Assembly (NCBI GenBank): GCA_025061935.1
Contig: JANWZY010000059.1
Location: 5,690-12,775, forward strand
Length of the DNA: 7,086 bases
Source: Verrucomicrobiia bacterium
GTDB lineage: Bacteria; Verrucomicrobiota; Verrucomicrobiia; Limisphaerales; DTLC01
Reading direction: 5' to 3'
Both the position numbers and the translations under genes were made by a program. Shown here piece by piece: positions 1 through 5,577 of this stretch (within the stretch, counting starts at the first letter, position 1; each line of letters begins with the position of its first letter). A model generated the notes under the pieces. That model was not told the DNA's origin. It ran no database searches and saw only the letters and a list, made by a program, of their open reading frames with translations.

Positions 1-455
1 AGCGCGTCGGCCAGGCCCACACGCTGTCGGTAACCCTTCGACAGGTGCCCTATCAGCCTGCGCCTGACATCCTTCAACCCGAATTGTTCGGTCACCACAT
101 CGAGCCGCTCACGCGCGCGTTTCCGGCTCAGGCCCTTGAGCCGCGCGCGGAACTTGAGGTACTCCCATACGCGCATCTCCGGGTAAAGCGGATTGTGCTC
201 GGGCATGTACCCGATGCGGCGCCGGACTTCGTCCGGTTCACGGAACACGTCGAACCCCGCCACGCGCGCCGTGCCGGAGGTGGCAGGAATGTAGCAAGCC
301 AGTATACGCATTGTCGTGCTTTTGCCCGCGCCGTTCGGCCCGAGCAACCCCACAATGTCCCCACGGTTGACCGTAAACGACACGTCGCACACAGCGGCCC
401 GACCGCCGTAGTGCTTTGTCAAATTTATGACCTCGATGACCGGGTCCGCGTTCAT
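1..455 (-). CDS. ABC transporter ATP-binding protein, GldA/CcmA-like (partial, N-terminal 151 residues)
   Basis: This is the cytoplasmic ATPase subunit of an ABC-2 type transporter, which hydrolyses ATP to drive a separate membrane permease. The visible protein begins MNADPVIEVINLTKHYGG. It has Walker A GPNGAGKST at residues 39-47, a Q-loop region GYMPEHNPLYPEM at 82-94, and the ABC signature LSKGYRQRVGLA at 138-149. The window edge cuts it just after the signature, so Walker B, the D-loop and the H-loop are not visible. In the Q-loop the usual glutamine is replaced by Glu86. I recall PENNPLY/PEHNPLY as typical of gliding-type (GldA) and related exporter ATPases, so this looks like a family trait rather than damage. 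The gene lies 69 bp downstream of the protease gene on the same strand, either co-transcribed or read from its own promoter. The permease is expected beyond base 1. The substrate cannot be told. The ATG at 455 is chosen because the ABC core follows at once; no ribosome binding site is evident. Confidence 0.93.
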   Translation of the reverse strand, partial: MNADPVIEVINLTKHYGGRAAVCDVSFTVNRGDIVGLLGPNGAGKSTTMRILACYIPATSGTARVAGFDVFREPDEVRRRIGYMPEHNPLYPEMRVWEYLKFRARLKGLSRKRARERLDVVTEQFGLKDVRRRLIGHLSKGYRQRVGLADA

Positions 456-472
456 ACCAGCATGGTCACTAA

Positions 473-502
473 ATTTTATTGGCCCAGTGCCGGACCATTG
501 AA
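473..502 (-). promoter_or_regulatory. Candidate sigma-70 type promoter for the ABC ATPase gene
   Basis: Read on the minus strand, a TAAAAT hexamer at 478-473 matches TATAAT at five of six positions. A weak -35 element TTCAAT (502-497; three of six) lies 18 bp upstream. Transcription would start near 466, leaving a leader of only about 11 nt before the ATG at 455. The same gap holds a 6-bp stem (TGGTCC/GGGCCA with one G-T pair, 497-492 and 485-480) without a T-run. The site rests on hexamer matching alone, and read-through from the protease gene is an equal possibility. Confidence 0.3.
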
Positions 503-524
503 CGAAAAATTCAAAGCTGCGCCC

Positions 525-1907
525 CTACCGCACGGGCAACTCGACTGTGCCAGTGCGCGAAAAAATGAAGTTGCCCCGGCGCTCTTGCACCACCACACCC
601 AGGCGCACAGTTTCACCCCGCTGTTTACGGTAAATAATCTTAGCGGCTTCAATCAAATCCGCCGGTTGGCGCCCATCAATCGAGATGACGCGCATGCCCG
701 GCTCCAGCAGGCGCGCCGCCGGTGTGCCGCGCTCGACACCGCTAACAATGAACCCCTCCGTATCACTCAGGCCCAGGGCATCTGCTAGCTCGGGCGTTAG
801 CTCTTGGAGGCTTACCCCGAGCTTTTTCTGAATCAAAGCAGCATTGAAAAACTCGCGCTCGGGCACCAGCCGCACCGTCAGGCTCCGGACCTCGCCTGGC
901 TGGCGCTGGACTTTCAACCGCAGCGGCGCCTTGTCTGCCGCCGCAAGCATTTCCGCCAGTTCGATATAACTGCGTGGGACCTTGCCGTCCACTTCCAAAA
1001 TCACGTCGCCCACCTCCAGCCCCGCCTTTGCAGCCGGGCTTTCCGGTTCTACGTAAATGACCTTGCGCGGGCCGGCACCCGCGTAAATCCGCGCGCCGAA
1101 CCAAAGCCGCGTGCGCGCGTTCTCGGGCGCCAGCATTTCCGCCAATGCCTCGTTGATCCGCTTCACCGGAATGGCGAATCCGATGCCCTGCGCCTCGCGC
1201 AGGATCGCGGTGTTGAGTCCGATCAACTCGCCGTTCAGGTTCACAAGCGGCCCACCACTGTTGCCAGGATTGATAGGCGCATCGATCTGGAGCCATGACT
1301 GCGTTTCCAGCGGCGCGTCTTCGATCGGTACCTGCCGCGCCTTCGAGCTGAGTATGCCGCGGCTGACCGAGCCGCCCAGCCCGAACGGGTTCCCCAGCGC
1401 CAAGACCGTCTCGCCCAGCAGCAGATCGTCGTCAGCGGCAAACTTGATCGCTGTGAACTTTTCACCCGGCCGCGCCTTCAGCCGCAGCAGCGCAAGATCG
1501 GTCCGCTCGTCCAACGCCACCAGCTCGGCTTCGTACACGTCCGGCCGCGTGCTCAATTGCACCCAGATCTTGTCCGCACGCCGCACCACGTGACCGTTGG
1601 TGAGCACATACCCCGCTTCGTCAATGATGACGCCTGAGCCTAGACTGTACCGCGATTGCGGTGGCAACCGTCGGTGGTACGGGCCCCAGAACTCCCGGAA
1701 GAATTCCTCGAACGGGTCGCGCACGCGCACAATCGTCTCGGTGCCAATGTTGACCACGCTCGGCAGCACGCGCTCGACCGCAGCCACCACGGCGTCGCGC
1801 CGCACGTCCGGACCGGTGCGCTCGGCGCCCACGGCGCCGCATAACACAACGGCCCACGCAAGGAATATCGGCGAGGGCCACACCCGCCACAGCTTCGCTT
1901 TGTTCAT
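525..1907 (-). CDS. HtrA/DegP-family trypsin-like serine protease with two PDZ domains, exported
   Basis: This is an envelope protease/chaperone of family S1C that degrades or refolds misfolded exported proteins. Numbering from the ATG at 1907 (460 aa), residues 1-28 form a Sec signal peptide: basic NKAKLWR, a hydrophobic core, and likely cleavage after AVGA. The protease domain spans about 35-250 with an intact triad: His106 in LTNGHVV, Asp137 in DERTDLALL and Ser217 in NPGNSGGPL. PDZ1 is at about 266-349 (SPAAKAGLEVGDVILEVDGK) and PDZ2 at about 363-446 (GTPAARLLEPGMRVISIDG). Length and order fit the DegP/DegQ/MucD group; I cannot assign one symbol. An in-frame ATG at 1934 would add nine residues, but it overlaps the longest possible reading frame of the divergent neighbour. 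The 1907 start gives a standard 28-residue signal peptide. Neither start has a clear Shine-Dalgarno. The cysteine in VVLCGA does not fit a lipobox, so a lipoprotein is unlikely. The stop is TAG at 525-527. Confidence 0.95.
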   Translation of the reverse strand: MNKAKLWRVWPSPIFLAWAVVLCGAVGAERTGPDVRRDAVVAAVERVLPSVVNIGTETIVRVRDPFEEFFREFWGPYHRRLPPQSRYSLGSGVIIDEAGYVLTNGHVVRRADKIWVQLSTRPDVYEAELVALDERTDLALLRLKARPGEKFTAIKFAADDDLLLGETVLALGNPFGLGGSVSRGILSSKARQVPIEDAPLETQSWLQIDAPINPGNSGGPLVNLNGELIGLNTAILREAQGIGFAIPVKRINEALAEMLAPENARTRLWFGARIYAGAGPRKVIYVEPESPAAKAGLEVGDVILEVDGKVPRSYIELAEMLAAADKAPLRLKVQRQPGEVRSLTVRLVPEREFFNAALIQKKLGVSLQELTPELADALGLSDTEGFIVSGVERGTPAARLLEPGMRVISIDGRQPADLIEAAKIIYRKQRGETVRLGVVVQERRGNFIFSRTGTVELPVR

Positions 1908-2005
1908 ACCAAGCAACAAGAACCGTGCCTTCATCGCATATTCAACCGACTGCGCGCACAGAAAGTAGTCTCGGCGCGCGGAGCGCCGGGCACACGGTGC
2001 GCGAC

Positions 2006-2034
2006 TTGACTTTGCCGGAGCCTTGCATCAAAAG
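2006..2034 (+). promoter_or_regulatory. Weak promoter candidate before the DUF2851 gene
   Basis: TTGACT at 2006-2011 is a good -35 match (five of six). At 17 bp spacing the -10 position (2029-2034) reads CAAAAG, which is poor, so this is at best half a promoter. It falls just ahead of the preferred GTG start at 2045 and would be meaningless if translation began at 1925 or 1997. I see no convincing promoter on the opposite strand for the divergent protease gene. Confidence 0.15.
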
Positions 2035-2044
2035 CAATTGCAAG

Positions 2045-3490
2045 GTGCCAGCAACCCAGGTCAGCACATACGCGCAATGGCGGCACGCCGCCGCACCCGC
2101 AGCGTTGCATGACAGCGCAGACGCACCGCCGCCCGAACAGTTGCTGCAGGTCATTTGGCAATACCAACGCATCGTGCGCGACCAACTCAAGACTTTGGAC
2201 GGCGAGGCGGTCAAAGTGCTTCATCCCGGGTTCAAAAACTGCGAGGCCGGCCCGGACTTCAAGCGAGCAGTGATCCAGTTCGGGACGGCTGCCCCGGTGA
2301 GCGGCGACGTTGAAATCGATGTGCACCCGGCATGTTGGCGCACGCATAATCACCATGCCAACCCTGCGTATCGGAACGTAGTCTTGCACGTGGTATGGGA
2401 TGCCACCCCTGAGTACCGGCCCGAGGTCAGGACGTTACCGATCCGGCACGCGCTCGATTCACCTTTGCACGAGTTGAGTTGGTGGCTCGGGCACAAGGTC
2501 GAGCTTGCCCCGCCCCAGAACTACTTCGGCCTCTGCAGGCCTGCGCTAGCCAGGCTCGACCGCAGCGCCCTGACCAAGCTGCTCCATCAAGCTGCGCAGT
2601 TTAGACTCGAAGCCAAGGCTGCGCAACTGCGCGCACGCGCACGCCAGGCTGGGTGGGAACAAGCCTTATGGGAAGCGCTCTTCCGCGCGCTCGGGTACAA
2701 GCAAAACGTCTGGCCTATGCACAGACTCGCCGAGTTGAAGCCGCGCTGGTACGCTCCTGGCTTATCAAGCATCGAGCTCCAGGCGCGGCTGCTCGGCCTG
2801 GCCGGCCTGTTACCGCATGAGTTGACGCGCCGGTACGGGACCGCAGACGCATACCTGCGCCGGGTCTGGGACATTTGGTGGCGCGACCGCGACCAGTTCA
2901 GTGATTGCATTTTGCCGCGCGCGGTATGGCAATTCGCCGGCGTGCGGCCGAGCAACCATCCGCAGCGGCGTCTGGCACTGGCGGCGCATTGGCTCAGCGC
3001 AGGCGACCTGGCCCTCAGACTGGAACGATGGCTCGCAGGCGGCGCGAGCACTGCGCAGCCTGCGCATGTGTTGCTTGAGTCTCTTCAACCTGGCCCGGAC
3101 GAATTTTGGTCCGTGCATTGGACGTTGCGTTCGCGCCCGCTGCGGCGGCCCCAGCCGTTGATCGGGCTGCCGCGCTTGACCGACCTGGCGGTCAACGTGT
3201 TCCTGCCGTGGCTGTGGTCTCGCGCTGTCGAGGGCAATAACGACGCGCTCCGTGACAGAGTCCAGCGTTGGTATTTCTCATGGCCGGCGGGCGAGGATAA
3301 TGCGCTGTTGCGTCTGGCGCGGCAAAGGTTGCTGGCAGGCGCGCCACCCGGATGCATCAACGGCGCAGCGGCACAGCAAGGGCTGCTGCAGCTCGTGCAC
3401 GATTTCTGCGATCAGTCCGACGCGCTTTGCTCGAATTGCAGGTTCCCCCAGCTCGTCAGTGGCCTGGCAGCCAGACACGTTGGAACATGA
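2045..3490 (+). CDS. DUF2851 family protein, function unknown
   Basis: I recognise this as DUF2851 (PF11013), a family with no established function that I know of. Numbering from GTG 2045 (481 aa), the family hallmarks are: EQLLQVIWQYQ at 31-41; LDGEAVKVLHPGFKNCEAGPDF at 51-72; GDVEIDVHPACW at 87-98; H104 and NPAYRNVVLHVVWD at 106-119; a helical middle region; RPSNHPQRRLA at 301-311; and a C-terminal cysteine group DFC-x6-C-x2-C (Cys455, 462, 465). There is no signal peptide or membrane segment, so it is probably cytoplasmic. The open frame extends back to GTG 1925, overlapping the divergent protease frame, and contains no ATG before the conserved core. Candidate starts are GTG 1925, GTG 1997, GTG 2045 and TTG 2105. 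I prefer 2045, which leaves room for a divergent promoter and keeps the STYAQWR segment. The next gene, accD, starts 118 bp downstream. The family call is firm and the start is not. Confidence 0.85.
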   Translation: MPATQVSTYAQWRHAAAPAALHDSADAPPPEQLLQVIWQYQRIVRDQLKTLDGEAVKVLHPGFKNCEAGPDFKRAVIQFGTAAPVSGDVEIDVHPACWRTHNHHANPAYRNVVLHVVWDATPEYRPEVRTLPIRHALDSPLHELSWWLGHKVELAPPQNYFGLCRPALARLDRSALTKLLHQAAQFRLEAKAAQLRARARQAGWEQALWEALFRALGYKQNVWPMHRLAELKPRWYAPGLSSIELQARLLGLAGLLPHELTRRYGTADAYLRRVWDIWWRDRDQFSDCILPRAVWQFAGVRPSNHPQRRLALAAHWLSAGDLALRLERWLAGGASTAQPAHVLLESLQPGPDEFWSVHWTLRSRPLRRPQPLIGLPRLTDLAVNVFLPWLWSRAVEGNNDALRDRVQRWYFSWPAGEDNALLRLARQRLLAGAPPGCINGAAAQQGLLQLVHDFCDQSDALCSNCRFPQLVSGLAARHVGT

Positions 3491-3495
3491 GTAGC

Positions 3496-3593
3496 ACACA
3501 GACCTGTAGCCGGGCATCGCCGCGTTCGCGCCGGCGTACCGGTAAACTCAAAAGTTACACAGACCGGGCTTGCGTTTTGCCTGCGCCCGGCTA
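3496..3593 (+). repeat. Nested direct and inverted repeats in the accD leader gap
   Basis: The 118-bp gap between the DUF2851 stop and accD carries two copies of ACACAGACC (3496-3504 and 3557-3565). It also holds a perfect 9-bp inverted repeat, TAGCCGGGC (3507-3515) against GCCCGGCTA (3585-3593). A second CCGGGC (3564-3569) can pair with the same right arm (3585-3590). RNA across the gap could therefore form a long hairpin (loop 69 nt) or a short one (stem 6 bp, loop 15 nt), but not both. No T-run follows. It may be a terminator for the upstream gene, a switchable leader, or a degraded repeat; the sequence alone does not decide. Confidence 0.4.
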
Positions 3594-3597
3594 AAAC
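3570..3597 (+). promoter_or_regulatory. Weak candidate promoter for accD
   Basis: TTGCGT (3570-3575) and TAAAAC (3592-3597; four of six to TATAAT) are 16 bp apart. Transcription would start near 3604, about 5 nt before the ATG at 3609. The -10 overlaps the right arm of the inverted repeat at 3585-3593, so a protein or RNA structure there could influence initiation. Support is hexamer similarity only. Confidence 0.25.
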
Positions 3598-3608
3598 TAC
3601 CGCTTGGT

Positions 3609-4565
3609 ATGGCCACATTGCGCTTCAGCAAGAAGCCGGTTGACCTCGAAGCGCTGGAAGCGGCTGTGGCGGCCGCGACAGTCGGCAACGGCAAAATCAG
3701 GCTGCCTGGCAAACCAAAGTTGGCGCCTGGCCGGCCTAAAAAGCGCGAAATCCCGGAGGGCCTTTGGACGAAATGTCCGAAGTGCAGCATGATGGTTTTC
3801 GACAAGGAACTGGACGAAAACCTCAAGGTTTGTCCCCACTGCCAGTACCATTTCCCCTTGGGCGCGCGCGAACGGATCCATTCGCTGGTCGAAACGTGCA
3901 CATTCGAGGAGATGGACGCTGACATGACCAGCGTGGACGTGCTCAATTTCACCGGCGCAATTTCGTACACTGCAAAGCTCGAGGAGAACAAAAAGGCAAC
4001 TGGGCACAAGGAGGCGGTCATTACCGGCATATGCAAGATAGGCCCGTTCAAGGTCGCGCTAGGCGTGATGGATTTCGGGTTTTTGGGCGGCTCGATGGGC
4101 TCGGTCGTGGGCGAAAAGATCACGCGACTCATCGAGCGCGCGACCGAGAAAGGCCTGCCGCTTGTGATCGTCTCGACCAGCGGCGGTGCCAGAATGTATG
4201 AGGGCATGTTTAGCCTGATGCAAATGGCCAAAACGTCGGCAGCCCTGGCTTACCATGCGAAGGAGCGGCTCCCTTACATTAGCGTGCTGACGCACCCGAC
4301 AACTGCGGGTGTGATGGCCAGCTATGCGAGTCTGGGCGACTTGCTCATCGCCGAGCCGGGCGCAATGATCGGATTCGCCGGCCCGCGCGTTATTAAAGAT
4401 ACAACTCAGGCCGAGTTGCCACCCGGGTTCCAGACGGCCGAGTTCTTGCTCGAACACGGGCTGATCGACGCAATTGTGCACCGCAAAGAGCTAAAGCAGC
4501 GGCTGATTTACTACCTCGATTTCATGACTGCTGGCCTTGAGCACCGCGCAGCGCTTGTGGCTTGA
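3609..4565 (+). CDS. accD: Acetyl-CoA carboxylase carboxyltransferase subunit beta (AccD)
   Basis: With AccA this forms the carboxyltransferase that moves the carboxyl group from carboxybiotin to acetyl-CoA, giving malonyl-CoA, the committed step of fatty-acid synthesis in the cytoplasm. The 318-residue protein has the AccD zinc finger (Cys56, Cys59, Cys75, Cys78 in TKCPKC and VCPHC). The crotonase-like fold follows, with MDFGFLGGSMGSVVGEK at 154-170, STSGGARMYEGM at 189-200, HPTTAGVMASYASLGD at 229-244, IGFAGPRVI at 254-262 and PPGFQTAEFLLEHGLIDA at 271-288. The frame stays open back to a possible GTG/TTG start near 3570, but the ATG at 3609 (MATLRFSKKP) is the natural AccD start. The stretch before the finger is long (about 50 residues) and rich in Lys/Pro/Ala (AVAAATVGNGKIRLPGKPK); many AccD proteins have about half that. 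No Shine-Dalgarno is visible. accA is not adjacent; rsmI follows on the same strand after 135 bp. Confidence 0.97.
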   Translation: MATLRFSKKPVDLEALEAAVAAATVGNGKIRLPGKPKLAPGRPKKREIPEGLWTKCPKCSMMVFDKELDENLKVCPHCQYHFPLGARERIHSLVETCTFEEMDADMTSVDVLNFTGAISYTAKLEENKKATGHKEAVITGICKIGPFKVALGVMDFGFLGGSMGSVVGEKITRLIERATEKGLPLVIVSTSGGARMYEGMFSLMQMAKTSAALAYHAKERLPYISVLTHPTTAGVMASYASLGDLLIAEPGAMIGFAGPRVIKDTTQAELPPGFQTAEFLLEHGLIDAIVHRKELKQRLIYYLDFMTAGLEHRAALVA

Positions 4566-4573
4566 GGCGCTCA

Positions 4574-4593
4574 CGGCCGCGGCGTATCGGCCG
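4574..4593 (+). terminator. Short hairpin after accD, possible terminator
   Basis: CGGCCG occurs at 4574-4579 and 4588-4593; being self-complementary, the copies form a 6-bp stem with an 8-nt loop (CGGCGTAT) just after the accD TGA. No T-run follows, so if it ends transcription it is not a classical intrinsic terminator. In DNA this GC-rich the structure could be chance. Confidence 0.25.
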
Positions 4594-4657
4594 CGCGCGC
4601 CGAGTGTGTGAAAAACCGTCCGAGCCGCGACCGCGTCTAGGCGAATGGGCGGCCCGT

Positions 4658-4687
4658 TTGTGCACAGCACCCGAGGGCCAGTATCAT
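4658..4687 (+). promoter_or_regulatory. Candidate promoter for rsmI
   Basis: TATCAT at 4682-4687 matches TATAAT at five of six positions. TTGTGC (4658-4663) lies 18 bp upstream as a weak -35. The predicted start point near 4694 falls after the upstream GTG (4692) and before the ATG (4701), which favours the ATG as the true rsmI start and leaves a leader of about 7 nt. Confidence 0.35.
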
Positions 4688-4700
4688 CAGAGTGGCAGAA

Positions 4701-5453
4701 ATGGACTCGAATCGAACCCAGCTTACGCCGGGCACGCTTTATCTGGTTGCTACGCCCATCGGCAACCTCCAGGATATAACGCTACGCGCGCTCGCGGTGC
4801 TGAAGAATTGCGACTTTATCGCTGCCGAAGACACGCGCCGCACAGGTCTGCTCCTAAAACATTTCGGCATAACGAAGCCGCTGCTCAGCTATTACAAGTT
4901 CAACGAAGCCAGGCGCGCACGGGAATTAATCGAGCTGCTCCGCACGGGCAAAACTGTGGCACTGGTTACAGACGCGGGTACGCCCGGCATAAGTGACCGG
5001 GGCCAGCGCGTGGTCGAGGCAGCGGTCGCCGCAGGCATGCGCGTCGAACCTGTCCCCGGGCCGTGCGCGTTTATAGCCGCGCTGACGGCCAGCGGCCTGC
5101 CGACCGACGAGGTCCACTTCCTCGGGTTCCTCCCGCGCAAGCCCGGCCAGCGCCGTGTCAAACTCGAATCGTTGCGGGCAATACCGGGCACGCTCGTGTT
5201 GTACGAGGCACCGCACCGGCTCGATAAACTGCTGACCGAACTGTGCGAAGTTTTTCCTAACCGCAGGGTTGTACTTGCGCGCGAACTGACCAAAAAATTT
5301 GAGGAATTCCTCAGAGGTACCCCCTCCGAGCTCCGTGAACTGGCCGGTGCCCGGAGACTCAAGGGTGAGTTTGTGATTGTGATCGGCCCCGAGCGCGCAG
5401 ACTCAAACGCAGGCCAGTGCGCAGGTTGCGCGGGCTGCGCCGGCGAAGCCTGA
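4701..5453 (+). CDS. rsmI: 16S rRNA (cytidine-1402-2'-O)-methyltransferase RsmI
   Basis: This SAM-dependent methylase of the tetrapyrrole-methylase fold adds the 2'-O-methyl group at C1402 in the 16S rRNA decoding centre. From ATG 4701 it has 250 residues. Family motifs run in order: TLYLVATPIGNLQDIT at 12-27, AAEDTRR at 41-47, SYYKFNEARR at 63-72, VTDAGTPGISDRG at 89-101, VEPVPGPCAF at 115-124, LGFLPRK at 141-147, LYEAPHRL at 167-174, ARELTKKFEE at 193-202 and GEFVIVIGPE at 222-231. The E. coli protein has 286 residues; this one stops soon after the core and lacks the usual C-terminal helical domain. Its tail instead contains three Cys-Ala-Gly triplets. A GTG at 4692 is a possible earlier start (253 aa), but I prefer the ATG because AGAG at 4689-4692 is a weak ribosome binding site for it and a promoter-like -10 lies just upstream. 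Confidence 0.95.
   Translation: MDSNRTQLTPGTLYLVATPIGNLQDITLRALAVLKNCDFIAAEDTRRTGLLLKHFGITKPLLSYYKFNEARRARELIELLRTGKTVALVTDAGTPGISDRGQRVVEAAVAAGMRVEPVPGPCAFIAALTASGLPTDEVHFLGFLPRKPGQRRVKLESLRAIPGTLVLYEAPHRLDKLLTELCEVFPNRRVVLARELTKKFEEFLRGTPSELRELAGARRLKGEFVIVIGPERADSNAGQCAGCAGCAGEA
5418..5444 (+). repeat. Three 9-bp tandem units coding Cys-Ala-Gly in the rsmI tail
   Basis: TGCGCAGGT, TGCGCGGGC and TGCGCCGGC follow one another in frame and encode CAGCAGCAG just before the terminal Glu-Ala. The third-base differences suggest an older duplication or selection on the protein rather than fresh slippage. The last unit also forms the left arm of a hairpin that spans the stop codon. Confidence 0.7.
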
Positions 5454-5465
5454 GCCAGCCGGCGC
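5437..5465 (+). terminator. 8-bp perfect hairpin across the rsmI stop codon
   Basis: GCGCCGGC (5437-5444) pairs perfectly with GCCGGCGC (5458-5465) around a 13-nt loop that contains the rsmI TGA. No T-run follows. It could slow or end transcription, or protect the 3' end of the message. Confidence 0.35.
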
Positions 5466-5493
5466 TGGAACCCCGCGCGTTGCCCAAACGTGC

Positions 5494-5515
5494 CCGGCCC
5501 GATAAAGCGGGTCGG
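5494..5515 (+). terminator. Second hairpin in the rsmI to regulator gap
   Basis: CCGGCCCG (5494-5501) and CGGGTCGG (5508-5515) form an 8-bp stem with one G-U pair and a 6-nt ATAAAG loop. Like the hairpin 28 bp before it, there is no U-tract. Two strong stems in a 124-bp gap, followed by a promoter-like site, suggest that the regulator gene is a separate transcription unit from rsmI. Confidence 0.35.
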
Positions 5516-5531
5516 CCAAGTGTCAGTACGC

Positions 5532-5560
5532 TTTAAATCCTGCGCCGTTGTTTGTAAGAT
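5532..5560 (+). promoter_or_regulatory. Candidate sigma-70 type promoter for the sigma-54 activator gene
   Basis: TTTAAA (5532-5537) and TAAGAT (5555-5560) each match four of six consensus bases and are 17 bp apart. Transcription would start near 5567, about 11 nt before the ATG at 5578. A 5-bp inverted repeat, TGCGC (5541-5545) and GCGCA (5567-5571), brackets the -10 and could be an operator or chance. I found no -24/-12 sigma-54 site here. Confidence 0.35.
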
Positions 5561-5577
5561 TGTACCGCGCAACACCT

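Noticed and set aside
45..788. 247-codon plus-strand frame opposite the ABC ATPase and the protease C-terminus
   Set aside because: It runs antisense to two genes with clear motifs and has no recognisable domain.
2973..2987. TGGCAC followed by GC at sigma-54 spacing (GG-N10-GC)
   Set aside because: It lies deep inside the DUF2851 coding region, the -12 half reads GCGC rather than TTGC, and no gene starts downstream.
4562..4996. 144-codon plus-strand frame overlapping the accD end and rsmI
   Set aside because: It overlaps the strongly conserved RsmI frame and its product looks like random Arg/Ala/Pro-rich translation of GC-rich DNA.
5466..5485. TGGAAC...TTGCCC resembling a -24/-12 sigma-54 promoter before the activator gene
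   Set aside because: The GG and GC are 13 bp apart instead of 10, and the site overlaps hairpin flanks far from the ATG.
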